A stretch of 37,732 nucleotides of DNA, from positions 1-37,732 of the forward strand of contig NZ_JAAIUV010000028.1 of the NCBI RefSeq assembly GCF_010975035.1. The letters are read 5' to 3'. The notes below the pieces were generated by a model that was given only the letters and a program-made list of their open reading frames with translations, did no database searches and was not told where the DNA came from. Source of the stretch: Neobacillus thermocopriae. Lineage in GTDB: Bacteria > Bacillota > Bacilli > Bacillales > Cytobacillaceae. Positions within the stretch are counted from its first letter, which is position 1. Every line of letters begins with the position of its first letter. Positions 16,648-24,161 of the stretch are shown here, in pieces. The position numbers were made by a program, and so were the translations under genes.

Positions 16648-18738
16648 TTACTTCTTATCTTGTAATGCTTGTTTCAGCAAATCCCCTAAACTGGTACCAA
16701 AATCATCTTTTTGCGAATATTTTTGTAGAAGTTTGCGTTCCTCACGTTTATTAATAGTTTTTTTTCTTTCTTCCGCTTTTTCCACAATATTACATGGTCG
16801 ACATTGGAAGTATAATCCGGCTTTTCCTTCGTGCATTTCCATTTTCTTATGACATTGCGGACAGCGGCGGTTGGAGAGCTTCGGATCCTTTCTTCTGCGA
16901 TAACGACAATCTAAGTTGGAGCAGACAAGGAATTTTCCTTCTTTTGTATTTCTTTCCTTTAAAAAAGAGTTGCATTCTGGGCATTTCGAACCAGTTAAAT
17001 TATGGGCCCGATAGGTTTTTTCACTGGATTTAATTTCTGAAACCAATTGTTCAGTCTGACGGCGGATTTTTTGTAAAAAGGTTTTTGGATTAGCCTTTCC
17101 TTTTGAAATCCTTTCAAGTTCCTGTTCCCATTTTGCGGTTAACTCCGGTGATTTTAATTCCTCATTCACCAGCTCAATCAGTTGTTTGCCTTTTTTAGTT
17201 GGGTGGAAACGTCCGTTTCGACGTTCTACTACCTCTGTCTCAACCAGTCTCTCAATGATTTCCGCTCTTGTTGCTGGGGTTCCTAGGCCGAATTTTTCCA
17301 TTTGTGATAGTACATCTGCTTCGGTATAACGTTGCGGCGGTTCCGTCCATTTTTGATGAATCGTTACATTTCGTACTGAATAAGCTTGTCCTTTAACCAA
17401 ATTCTCTTCACCATTTGCTTCCGGTACAGTTTCTTCTTTGCCCAATACTTTTTTAAACCCTAAATCGATAATAACCTTTTCTTTTGCGGTAAAGGTTTCT
17501 CCTTCTACATCGAAAGTGGCGTGAATGGTTTCATACTCATAAGCAGGTAAGAAAAGAGTGAGAAAACGGCGGGCAATCAAATCATAGATTTTCCGTTCAT
17601 CTGTATCCAGCTCACTTAAATTCAGACGTTGTTCGGTTGGAATAATCGCATGATGGTCTGTTACTTTTTCATTGTTAAAAACACGTCTTGCAAAAATTTT
17701 CCCCTTAGCAGCAAATAGTGGACGAACCTCATCCATATACCCTGATGCCATCCCTTGAAGGCGGTCAATCATCGTTGCCATCATATCTGTTGTTAAGTAA
17801 CGGGAATCTGTACGAGGATAAGTGACCAATTTGTGTTGTTCATATAACCTTTGTAGGACGTTTAGTGTTTTCTTTGCCGAGAAACCGAATCGTCTATTTG
17901 CATCCCTTTGTAATTCGGTTAAATCATATGGCAATGGCTGTGGTTCGGATTTTTTCTTTCTCTCGATTTGCTTTAGTATCGCTTTCTTTCCATTTACTTT
18001 CTCTAGGATATGCTCCGCTGTGGACTTGTCAAAAAGGCGCTGCTCATTATTCTTTTCCCAGTTAGCCGAAAGCTTGCCTATATCTGCTCGTATGTTCCAA
18101 TATTCTTTCGGGACAAATTTTTGGATGGTTTGTTCCCGTTCAAAAATCATGGCAAGGGTTGGTGTCTGTACCCTTCCTGCAGATAGGGGATCTTTATATT
18201 TAGTTGTTAAAGCCCGAGTCACATTAAGTCCGATTAACCAGTCTGCCTCGGCACGACAAACAGCAGAATGGTATAAATCATCAAATTGCTTTCCCGGCTT
18301 TAATTGTTTAAATCCTTCTTTTATAGCTTTATCTGTTTGTGAAGAGATCCATAATCTTTTAATAGGTTTTTTCCAATGGATTTTTTCCAGAATCCAACGC
18401 GCCACCAGTTCACCTTCACGTCCGGCATCTGTAGCGATTATACATTCTTTTATATCCTTTCTTTTCGCTAATCCCTCAATTGCTTTAAATTGATGGCTCG
18501 TTTTTTTAATCACTTTTAAGCCCATTTTCTGAGGAATGATTGGCAGGTCGTCTAAATTCCAGTTTTTATATTTCGTGTCATAATGCTCAGGCATTTTTAG
18601 TTCGATCAAATGACCAAGCGCCCATGTTACAATATATTGCTTTCCTTCAATATAACTTTTATGCTGATGGGTGCAGCCAAGCACGCGGGCAAGATCACGG
18701 GCTACACTTGGTTTTTCTGCAAGAACAAGAGATTTCAT
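16648..18738 (-). CDS. topB: DNA topoisomerase III
   Basis: From ATG 18738 (AAAGGAG 6 nt upstream) the enzyme has 696 residues, similar to B. subtilis TopB. It has an N-terminal Toprim domain (MKSLVLAEKPSVARDLARVLG, then TDAGREGELVARWIL). The type IA core carries GRVQTPTLAMI and the active-site Tyr in TYPRTDSRYLT near residue 310. C-terminal zinc-ribbon repeats follow (CPECNSFLKE, CSNLDCRYRR, CPQCHKKM, CRPC). It relaxes or decatenates DNA by single-strand passage. An in-frame ATG 24 bases further upstream has a poorer site. It is divergent from hutH. Confidence 0.95.
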   Translation of the reverse strand: MKSLVLAEKPSVARDLARVLGCTHQHKSYIEGKQYIVTWALGHLIELKMPEHYDTKYKNWNLDDLPIIPQKMGLKVIKKTSHQFKAIEGLAKRKDIKECIIATDAGREGELVARWILEKIHWKKPIKRLWISSQTDKAIKEGFKQLKPGKQFDDLYHSAVCRAEADWLIGLNVTRALTTKYKDPLSAGRVQTPTLAMIFEREQTIQKFVPKEYWNIRADIGKLSANWEKNNEQRLFDKSTAEHILEKVNGKKAILKQIERKKKSEPQPLPYDLTELQRDANRRFGFSAKKTLNVLQRLYEQHKLVTYPRTDSRYLTTDMMATMIDRLQGMASGYMDEVRPLFAAKGKIFARRVFNNEKVTDHHAIIPTEQRLNLSELDTDERKIYDLIARRFLTLFLPAYEYETIHATFDVEGETFTAKEKVIIDLGFKKVLGKEETVPEANGEENLVKGQAYSVRNVTIHQKWTEPPQRYTEADVLSQMEKFGLGTPATRAEIIERLVETEVVERRNGRFHPTKKGKQLIELVNEELKSPELTAKWEQELERISKGKANPKTFLQKIRRQTEQLVSEIKSSEKTYRAHNLTGSKCPECNSFLKERNTKEGKFLVCSNLDCRYRRRKDPKLSNRRCPQCHKKMEMHEGKAGLYFQCRPCNIVEKAEERKKTINKREERKLLQKYSQKDDFGTSLGDLLKQALQDKK

Positions 18739-18899
18739 AACTGCTCCTTTCAGGTAATGCACTATATTACCTTTTATAGTATAGCGAAAATACTTCCTGT
18801 TTTGGAATAGAAGGACTTAGGAATTAACTTAATGTCCTGTTTTAATGTATTTGAAAATAAATGAAAAATTATTATGATATAAAGATTCAGAAAATTCGA

Positions 18900-18928
18900 T
18901 TGACAGAATTCGTACTATCCCATAAAAT
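18900..18928 (+). promoter_or_regulatory. sigma-A promoter in front of hutH leader
   Basis: TTGACA at 18900-18905, a 17-bp spacer, then TAAAAT at 18923-18928. This is a near-consensus sigma-A promoter. Transcription would begin around 18935 and reach hutH only after crossing the hairpin at 19015-19055. Confidence 0.65.
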
Positions 18929-18969
18929 TATTATCACAGTTATCTTTAGAATAAGAATGGATGATCATT

Positions 18970-19035
18970 ATGAGGCATCTTCAAAAAATTAAATTAGATG
19001 GTTTGTATTTACATGAGGCTGGATTCCAAATCTAA
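18970..19035 (+). CDS. possible leader peptide overlapping the hutH terminator
   Basis: A 21-codon ORF reads MRHLQKIKLDGLYLHEAGFQI. Its last codons form the 5' arm of the terminator hairpin and its stop lies in the loop. The ribosome binding site is weak (GGATGATC), so translation is doubtful. It contains two His codons. It may be chance. Confidence 0.25.
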   Translation: MRHLQKIKLDGLYLHEAGFQI

Positions 19036-19067
19036 ATGAAATGGAATCCAGCCTCTTTCTTTATTTT
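19015..19067 (+). terminator. leader terminator upstream of hutH
   Basis: GAGGCTGGATTCCA and TGGAATCCAGCCTC pair perfectly over 14 bp, followed by TTTCTTTATTTT. No plus-strand gene ends here, so its job is probably to attenuate hutH. In B. subtilis a comparable terminator before hutH is overridden by the HutP protein with histidine. Confidence 0.8.
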
Positions 19068-19093
19068 ACTAAAGTGGTAGAGGAGTGGGAGAA

Positions 19094-20611
19094 ATGATTA
19101 CTTTAACAGGTAATAGTTTAACTTTAGAGCAAATGAAGGAAGTTTTATTTAATAAGAAAAAGGTACGTGCTTCGGAGGAAAGTTTAAGAGCTGCACAAAT
19201 GAGTAGAGAAGCTGTTGAGAAGATCGTCTCTGAACGTAGAGTTGTATATGGAATAAATACAGGTTTCGGAAAATTTAGTGATGTTCTTATTGAAAAAGAA
19301 AATGTTAAAGATCTTCAATTAAATCTCATTCGATCTCATGCTTGTGGAGTGGGAGAGCCCTTCCCAGAGGTCGTTTCTAAAGCAATGGTACTCCTTCGTG
19401 CCAATGCCCTTTTAAAAGGCTTTTCTGGAATAAGACCATTGGTTATTGAACGTCTAATTGAATTAGTCAATAAAGATATCATCCCTGTTATTCCACAGCA
19501 GGGGTCACTGGGAGCTAGCGGAGATTTAGCACCACTTTCTCATCTTGCACTCGTTGTCATAGGAGAAGGAGAGGTCTTTTACAAAGGAAAACGGATGGAT
19601 TCTTTGACGGCACTTCAAATGGAAGGAATGCTCCCACTTACATTAGAAGCGAAGGAAGGACTTGCATTAATTAATGGTACCCAAGCAATGACAGCAATGG
19701 GGGTTGTTGGCTATTTGGAAGCAGAGCAGCTTGCCTATGAAAGTGAGCTTATTGCTGCTATGACCATGGAAGGATTAAACGGAATTATAGATGCATTTGC
19801 CGAAGAAGTTCATGTTGCAAGGGGATATAAACAACAGATCGATACAGCAGCAAGAATTCGTCAATATTTAAGTGATAGCTTATTAACGACGATGCAGGGT
19901 GAACTCCGTGTTCAGGATGCTTATTCCCTGCGTTGTATTCCACAGGTACATGGGGCAACCTGGCAGGCACTTGATTATGTAAAAGAAAAATTGGAAATTG
20001 AAATGAATGCGGCTACGGATAATCCTTTGATTTTTAATGATGGAAAGATGGTAATTTCAGGTGGGAACTTCCATGGACAGCCCATCGCCATTGCAATGGA
20101 TTTTATGAAAATAGCTGTTGCAGAGCTGGCCAATATTTCAGAAAGGCGGATTGAAAGATTAGTGAACCCGCAATTAAATGATCTTCCTCCATTTTTAAGT
20201 CCACAGCCTGGCTTGCAATCTGGAGCAATGATCATGCAGTATGCGGCTGCCTCTCTTGTTTCTGAAAATAAAACACTAGCACACCCAGCGAGTGTAGATT
20301 CCATTCCATCTTCAGCCAATCAAGAGGATCATGTGAGTATGGGGACCATTGCATCTAGACATGCGTATCAAATTATTCAAAATACAAGAAGAGTATTAGC
20401 CATTGAGATGATATGCGCGATGCAGGCGGTGGAGTATCGGGGCGTTGACAAAATGGCTGTGCAGACAAAGAATTTTTATGAAAAAGGCCGTGAGTTGGTT
20501 CCATCCATGAAACAAGACCGGATCTTTTCAAAAGATATAGAAAAGCTGGCGGAGTGGCTAAAAACCGTAGATTTTTCCCAATTTATGCGAACATTAAAAG
20601 AATCCATTTAA
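19094..20611 (+). CDS. hutH: histidine ammonia-lyase
   Basis: From ATG 19094 (AGAGGAGTGGGAG upstream) the enzyme has 505 residues, like B. subtilis HutH (508). It turns L-histidine into urocanate and ammonia, the first step of histidine breakdown. The Ala-Ser-Gly that forms the MIO cofactor is at 141-143 ([14 protein letters not shown]), and the family's [14 protein letters not shown] [11 protein letters not shown] is at 51-61. The usual partners hutU, hutI, hutG and the regulator hutP are not next to it, so it stands alone. A promoter and terminator-containing leader precede it. With the other hut genes elsewhere or missing, the end product could be urocanate itself. Confidence 0.95.
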   Translation: MITLTGNSLTLEQMKEVLFNKKKVRASEESLRAAQMSREAVEKIVSERRVVYGINTGFGKFSDVLIEKENVKDLQLNLIRSHACGVGEPFPEVVSKAMVLLRANALLKGFSGIRPLVIERLIELVNKDIIPVIPQQGSLGASGDLAPLSHLALVVIGEGEVFYKGKRMDSLTALQMEGMLPLTLEAKEGLALINGTQAMTAMGVVGYLEAEQLAYESELIAAMTMEGLNGIIDAFAEEVHVARGYKQQIDTAARIRQYLSDSLLTTMQGELRVQDAYSLRCIPQVHGATWQALDYVKEKLEIEMNAATDNPLIFNDGKMVISGGNFHGQPIAIAMDFMKIAVAELANISERRIERLVNPQLNDLPPFLSPQPGLQSGAMIMQYAAASLVSENKTLAHPASVDSIPSSANQEDHVSMGTIASRHAYQIIQNTRRVLAIEMICAMQAVEYRGVDKMAVQTKNFYEKGRELVPSMKQDRIFSKDIEKLAEWLKTVDFSQFMRTLKESI

Positions 20612-20639
20612 GGCACCATTTTATCGTAAGGGGGGGAAT

Positions 20640-20729
20640 TTGGCCATCATTAATGTCTTTATGGATGGAGGAGCCCTCTTAGATGTTCAAATAAGGATGG
20701 ATGTTACTAGAACATGCCTCATAAGTTAA
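20640..20729 (+). CDS. doubtful 29-residue ORF
   Basis: A TTG-started ORF (MAIINVFMDGGALLDVQIRM...) sits behind a very strong AAGGGGGGG site 28 bp after hutH, and its stop overlaps the terminator's first bases. It matches nothing I recognise; it could be a small peptide or the remains of a downstream hut gene. Confidence 0.25.
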   Translation: MAIINVFMDGGALLDVQIRMDVTRTCLIS

Positions 20730-20753
20730 AGGCGTGAGCAATACTCACGCCTT
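20729..20753. terminator. bidirectional terminator after hutH
   Basis: AAGGCGTGAG and CTCACGCCTT pair perfectly around a 5-nt loop. The plus-strand T tract is poor (ATCCTT), and the minus strand runs into TTTAACTT. It separates hutH from the convergent small gene. Confidence 0.65.
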
Positions 20754-20955
20754 ATCCTTCTGTTTGTTCAGGGAGTACGCGTCCAGTGTCTTGACGTTCT
20801 TCCTCTGTTTCTATCCTATTTTTGAAAGCTTCCTGGACAACAATCAGTTCCTCATCCCCAATGGCATCTCTGGAATGTCTTTCCGTCATTGAATGTTTAG
20901 GGAAATCCCCAGGATGGTTCTTATTTTTGTGATGAAAATGATGTCCACGTCCCAT
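20752..20955 (-). CDS. small His-rich hypothetical protein
   Basis: From ATG 20955 (AAAGGAG about 9 nt upstream) it has 67 residues: a basic His/Lys-rich start (MGRGHHFHHKNKNHPGDFPK) followed by an acidic helical part (DEELIVVQEAFKNRIETEEE). No membrane helix is present and the family is not recognised. The His cluster could bind metal, which is inference only. Confidence 0.55.
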   Translation of the reverse strand: MGRGHHFHHKNKNHPGDFPKHSMTERHSRDAIGDEELIVVQEAFKNRIETEEERQDTGRVLPEQTEG

Positions 20956-21092
20956 TCTTACCACTCCTTTCTTCCTCGGATGTAGCATTCCCAACTGAAG
21001 AGCAAATCAATCCAATTGTAAGAATTTAACATATAATGACAACTTCAACCCTGCTATAATGAATAGAGTGGATTTTTTTAGGAGGAAAAAAC

Positions 21093-21467
21093 ATGGATTT
21101 GTTTCATATCATTGCTGAAGAGCGGATTCAAAAAGCATATAAAGACGGGGAATTTGACAATCTAAAAGGATATGGAAAACCACTAGAACTTGAGGATTTG
21201 TCAAGCATTCCTGAAGAACTGCGCATGGCATATAAAATAATGAAAAACGCTGGCTATATGGAGGAAGAAAGTTCTCTACACAAAGAAATGATGACGATTG
21301 AGACCTTAATGAAAAAATGTGATGATCGTGTAGAAAAAGTGGAACTTCAAAAGAAATTAAATGAAAAACTTCTTCGTTGGAATCAAATCATGTCAAAAAG
21401 AGGGGTCAAGACTCATTCAGCTTTATTTAAAAACTATGAACATAAAATCGAAAAAAGATTCAAATAA
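21093..21467 (+). CDS. DUF1992 (DnaJ-homolog C28-like) domain protein
   Basis: The 124-residue protein carries the DUF1992 signature at its start: IAEERIQKAYKDGEFDNL, then GYGKPLELED, and a helical, charged remainder. In eukaryotes the domain occurs in DNAJC28; bacterial members are small proteins of unknown role. AGGAGG precedes the ATG, with a -10-like TATAAT at about 21055. A terminator follows directly after the stop. Confidence 0.8.
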   Translation: MDLFHIIAEERIQKAYKDGEFDNLKGYGKPLELEDLSSIPEELRMAYKIMKNAGYMEEESSLHKEMMTIETLMKKCDDRVEKVELQKKLNEKLLRWNQIMSKRGVKTHSALFKNYEHKIEKRFK

Positions 21468-21513
21468 AAAAACTGGCAAAGTGTTTATTTCAATCACTCT
21501 CTGCCAGTTTTTT
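21466..21513. terminator. bidirectional terminator
   Basis: AAAAAACTGGCA and TGCCAGTTTTTT pair fully. The 24-nt loop is long and holds the stop codon of the minus-strand 40-residue gene. Confidence 0.7.
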
Positions 21514-21616
21514 CTTTTTGTTTACTTGGTTTGCACATCTTGTCAAGCAAATAACCAGCCAATACGATAAAAGCGATTGGAATGGAAAAGTTTAAAACAT
21601 GAATGATTGTCATCAT
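21494..21616 (-). CDS. small membrane protein
   Basis: The 40-residue ORF starts MMTIIHVLNFSIPIAFIVLA, one transmembrane helix, followed by YLLDKMCKPSKQKEK, a positive cytosolic tail. AAAGGAG lies 4 nt before the first and 7 nt before the second of two adjacent ATG codons, so the second is as likely. It is divergent from the riboswitch-sinI unit. No family is recognised. Confidence 0.5.
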   Translation of the reverse strand: MMTIIHVLNFSIPIAFIVLAGYLLDKMCKPSKQKEKTGRE

Positions 21617-21756
21617 GAATCTCCTTTAATAAATTTTGAATATTAATAATATTTATTATTATTATATGTAAACTGTCACAATTTAGACAAATTTTATTGG
21701 TGATTTTTATATAGAAGATTCATTATTCAGACTAAAGAAAAATGAAATATGTTAAA

Positions 21757-21835
21757 TTTTGTCAGAAAATAAAGTGTAAATGTGGAAAAAATGTGACAAA
21801 ATCCAACACACTAATAGGAAAGGACTATATATAAT
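21757..21835 (+). promoter_or_regulatory. putative sinI promoter region with Spo0A-box-like sites
   Basis: A TATAAT -10 element is at 21830-21835 with no good -35. Two sequences match the Spo0A box (TGTCGAA) at five of seven positions: TGTCAGA near 21760-21766 and TGTCACA on the minus strand at 21792-21798. In B. subtilis Spo0A~P activates sinI. The sites are weak, so this is suggestive only. Confidence 0.35.
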
Positions 21836-21914
21836 GTATTTGAATAGTCGGAATGAACTGAAAAACCTCAGGTATATGGTGAGAAAGAGGATATAGGTAT
21901 CATTCTAAGGTTAA

Positions 21915-22004
21915 CAGGTGCAGAAAAAGGCAAACTTGTTGAAAAACAGGGACGCAAAGCCGAGGATCTAAGGTAAGAAATTACTATGATGGCCGGGCTG
22001 CCTG
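21915..22004 (+). ncRNA. cyclic-di-GMP-I (GEMM-I) riboswitch aptamer
   Basis: The core features of the class are present in order. P1 strands CAGG-T-GCAG (21915-21923) and CTGCCTG (21998-22004) pair. GGCAAAC is followed by P2 (CTTGTT/AACAGG, 21935-21950) capped by a GAAA tetraloop. Then come the invariant GGGACGCAAAGCC, a receptor-like GATCTAAGG, P3 with GTAA-GAAA-TTAC (21973-21984), and GATGGCCGGGCTGCC closing the aptamer. It binds c-di-GMP in known members. Only 18 nt separate it from the Shine-Dalgarno of sinI. No intrinsic terminator lies between them, so control is probably at translation start or by another route. Confidence 0.92.
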
Positions 22005-22034
22005 GAATACGATTAGTATTTTAGGAGTGAAACG

Positions 22035-22208
22035 ATGACTAGGATGAATACGCAGGCAGAAGTGATGGACTTAGAATGGATAGATCTCATGTTGGAAGCA
22101 AAAAAATTAGGATTATCGGTGGAAGAAATTCGTGCTTTTTTTCAGGAAGCCTTATCAGGAGAAATTCTTGGTACATATGATAAGAAAAATGCATCCTGCG
22201 AATTGTAA
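22035..22208 (+). CDS. sinI: SinI-type antirepressor of SinR
   Basis: The 57-residue protein, the same length as B. subtilis SinI, carries the SinI dimerisation signature LEWIDLMLEAKKLGLSVEEI followed by RAFFQEAL. SinI binds SinR through these two helices and frees matrix and biofilm genes from repression. AGGAG is 7 nt before the first ATG; a second ATG three codons on has a poorer spacing. The gene lies directly behind a c-di-GMP riboswitch and faces sinR. This differs from the sinI-sinR operon of B. subtilis. Its final codons form the 5' arm of its own terminator. Confidence 0.88.
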   Translation: MTRMNTQAEVMDLEWIDLMLEAKKLGLSVEEIRAFFQEALSGEILGTYDKKNASCEL

Positions 22209-22228
22209 CCTTTTGCGGGATGTTTTTT
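22192..22228 (+). terminator. terminator overlapping the sinI end
   Basis: CATCCTGC and GCGGGATG pair (one G-U pair) around a loop that holds the sinI stop codon, followed by TTTTTTG. Confidence 0.75.
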
Positions 22229-22264
22229 GTTTGGTATATGATAATTGTTGAGTAGTTGGATTTT

Positions 22265-22591
22265 TTAATTTTTATTTTGGTTTTTCCGCCATTTATTAAA
22301 TTCTAGGAACTCACGAAATTGATCTTTAGATACTCCGGATTCCATTGCTTCCTTAACTAAATTCATCCATTCAGTATCTAGTTCAGTTTCATCAATTGGA
22401 TCTTGAATTAATTGTTGAACAGGAATATTTAGTACAGCTGCAATTTTTTCTAGAAACTGAATAGAAGGGTTCTTTTGGAGATTTCTCTCTAAAGAGCTTA
22501 AATATGACTTTGCCACTCCTGCTTGTTCTGCAAGCTCAGAAAGTGACATTTTCCTTTCTTGACGAAATTTTTTTACACGATCTCCTATCAT
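22265..22591 (-). CDS. sinR: SinR-type biofilm repressor
   Basis: From ATG 22591 this is 108 residues, against 111 in B. subtilis SinR. The N-terminal Xre-type helix-turn-helix (MSLSELAEQAGVAKSYLSSL, then ERNLQKNPSIQFLEKIAAVL) is very close to SinR. The C-terminal SinI/SinR interaction domain is also clear (DTEWMNLVKEAMESGVSKDQ and FREFLEFNKWRK). SinR represses matrix genes and is inactivated by SinI. It converges on sinI, with 56 bp between the stops. A GTG three codons upstream is possible. Three SinR-box-like heptamers precede it, suggesting self-repression. Confidence 0.9.
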   Translation of the reverse strand: MIGDRVKKFRQERKMSLSELAEQAGVAKSYLSSLERNLQKNPSIQFLEKIAAVLNIPVQQLIQDPIDETELDTEWMNLVKEAMESGVSKDQFREFLEFNKWRKNQNKN

Positions 22592-22638
22592 ATATCCCAC
22601 ACACCTAATAAATAGTCTTTATAAAAATATTCTATCAA

Positions 22639-22668
22639 AAAGAACAGAAAAGAACTATGATATAGAAC
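22639..22668 (-). promoter_or_regulatory. three SinR-box-like heptamers upstream of sinR
   Basis: On the minus strand GTTCTTT occurs at 22645-22639 and 22655-22649, and GTTCTAT at 22668-22662. The SinR consensus is GTTCTYT. They are spaced 10 and 13 bp and begin 48 bp upstream of the sinR start. Confidence 0.5.
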
Positions 22669-22828
22669 ATCAAATACTATTTTCCCAATCGAATTGTATT
22701 TTTGAAAAAAATCGAAGATGAGGTTAATATTAGGTTGTTGTTAATATGATGAAGTATTTACTATTCTCTTTTCCGTCATTGTTATTCATACTAAGAACAA
22801 TTTATTATTTTAAAGGCAGGTAATTTAA

Positions 22829-23578
22829 ATGATAGTCCTTAAATCACCACGTGAAATCGAAGCAATGCGAAAGGCAGGAGAAATCCTTGCGGCTTGTCAT
22901 AAAGAAATTGCTAAACTTATTAAACCAGGTATCACTACTTGGGAAATTGACCAATTCGTTGAGAAATTTTTAAAAAAACATAATGCTACTCCTGAACAAA
23001 AAGGTTATAAAGGATATCAATATGCAACATGTGCAAGTGTCAATGATGAAATTTGCCATGGATTTCCTCGGAAGGAGCCATTAAAAGAAGGAGACATTGT
23101 CACCATTGATATGGTTGTGAATTACAATGGAGCATTAGCGGATTCAGCTTGGACCTATGCAGTTGGCAAGGTTTCGGATGAAGTTCAGCATTTATTAAAA
23201 GTGACAAAGGAAGCTTTGTATAAGGGGATTGAACAGGCAGTACCAGGAAACCGCATTGGTGATATCGGACACGCCATCCAGACCTATGTTGAGGCGGAGG
23301 GGTTGTCTGTTGTTCGTGACTTTATTGGTCATGGGATTGGGTCTGTCATTCATGAAAAGCCGGATGTTCCTCATTATGGGCTACCAGGAAAAGGACCTCG
23401 GATCAAAGAGGGGATGGTTTTTACGATTGAGCCAATGGTTAATATTGGAACGTTCTATACGAAGATGGACCCAAATGGCTGGACAGCTAGGACGGTAGAT
23501 GGAACGTATTCGGCTCAGTATGAGCATACGATAGCCATTACAAAAGAAGGCCCGATTATTTTAACGAATCAAGAATAG
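22829..23578 (+). CDS. mapB: type I methionine aminopeptidase, second-copy type
   Basis: The 249-residue enzyme has the length of B. subtilis YflG (MapB). All five metal ligands of the family are visible: Asp94 and Asp105 (TIDMVVNYNGALADSAW), His168 (IGHGIG), Glu201 (FTIEPMV) and Glu232 (QYEHT). It removes the initiator Met from new proteins. It does not lie in the ribosomal-protein cluster where the main map gene is usually found, so it is probably a second copy. AAAGGCAGG lies before the ATG, and a strong terminator follows. Confidence 0.9.
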   Translation: MIVLKSPREIEAMRKAGEILAACHKEIAKLIKPGITTWEIDQFVEKFLKKHNATPEQKGYKGYQYATCASVNDEICHGFPRKEPLKEGDIVTIDMVVNYNGALADSAWTYAVGKVSDEVQHLLKVTKEALYKGIEQAVPGNRIGDIGHAIQTYVEAEGLSVVRDFIGHGIGSVIHEKPDVPHYGLPGKGPRIKEGMVFTIEPMVNIGTFYTKMDPNGWTARTVDGTYSAQYEHTIAITKEGPIILTNQE

Positions 23579-23587
23579 AAGATAAAA

Positions 23588-23622
23588 AAATAACAGATCC
23601 GCTTTGGATCTGTTATTTTTTT
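23588..23622. terminator. terminator between mapB and yfkK
   Basis: AAATAACAGATCC and GGATCTGTTATTT pair perfectly (13 bp) around a 5-nt loop, then a T run. It lies between convergent genes and overlaps the yfkK end. Confidence 0.9.
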
Positions 23623-23837
23623 CGTAAGTTGCCCAGTTCCTCAGCTAGTGCCTGCATTTCACTAGGACTGAAGGAGTTTTTTCTTTGGACCATTTCGTAA
23701 ATTTCTTTTAACTCTTCGTACATTTCTTCGTCAAAGTGGGAAGGTTTAATTGCACCTAGGTTTAGTACTTTTAACTTTTCTTTAATTTTCTCTATCATGT
23801 ATTCCACATTTTCTGCCGATTTTTGTGATAAGTCCAT
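23613..23837 (-). CDS. yfkK: DUF1128 family protein YfkK
   Basis: From ATG 23837 (AAAGGGTG upstream) it is 74 residues. It is a small helical protein with the DUF1128 pattern ([20 protein letters not shown] ... [17 protein letters not shown] ... [14 protein letters not shown]), matching B. subtilis YfkK in size. The role is unknown. A GTG three codons upstream is possible but worse placed. It opens the yfk block that continues to the right. Confidence 0.85.
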   Translation of the reverse strand: MDLSQKSAENVEYMIEKIKEKLKVLNLGAIKPSHFDEEMYEELKEIYEMVQRKNSFSPSEMQALAEELGNLRKK

Positions 23838-23915
23838 GTTCGTCACCCTTTCTTGTTAATATGCTCCAGCGTCATGCGCTTCGGGAAAAATAAGATAATA
23901 TCTTATCGAATTCGA

Positions 23916-24061
23916 GATCTGTCAACTCCAACGCCCTAGCTACTATAATTCATTAGTCTTCGCCCTATGATCAGTCATCATCGAATCACCTTCGGTTCAT
24001 CGTGTTTCCTTTATCTGAGTTTGTCATACGACACCGACCAGGGCGCTTCCGCTTTTCTAAT
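23916..24061. repeat. dispersed intergenic repeat, copy B
   Basis: It shares CTCCAACGCCCTAGC near its start, TGTTTCCTTTATCT in the middle and GGGCGCTTCCGCTTTTCTAA at its end with copy A, but is shorter (146 bp). A short relic, CTCCAGCGTCATGCGCTTCGGG, lies just before it at about 23864-23885. Confidence 0.7.
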
Positions 24062-24100
24062 CTTTTCATTCCTATGGGTAGATGTCAATAAAAATTTAAA

Positions 24101-24111
24101 TAGGGTATAAT
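24101..24111 (+). promoter_or_regulatory. -10 element before ytxH-like gene
   Basis: TAGGGTATAAT includes TATAAT at 24106-24111, 51 bp before the start codon. The -35 region (TGTCAA, 17 bp away) is weak. GGGTAT also resembles a sigma-B -10, but its -35 match is poor. Confidence 0.4.
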
Positions 24112-24161
24112 GTTGGCAGTAATTTCATTTATTAATAAATAGAGAACAAGGAGAGGTTAAG

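Noticed and set aside
17822..18493. 223-codon open frame on the plus strand
   Set aside because: It is antisense to topB, whose protein motifs are clear, and has no ribosome binding site of its own.
19975..20319. 114-codon open frame on the minus strand
   Set aside because: It is antisense to well-conserved hutH coding sequence, with odd composition.
21835..21914. possible second aptamer before the c-di-GMP riboswitch
   Set aside because: The purine-rich stretch has CCTCAGG/GAGG pairings but lacks the invariant GGGACGCAAAG and GCCGGGCTGCC blocks.
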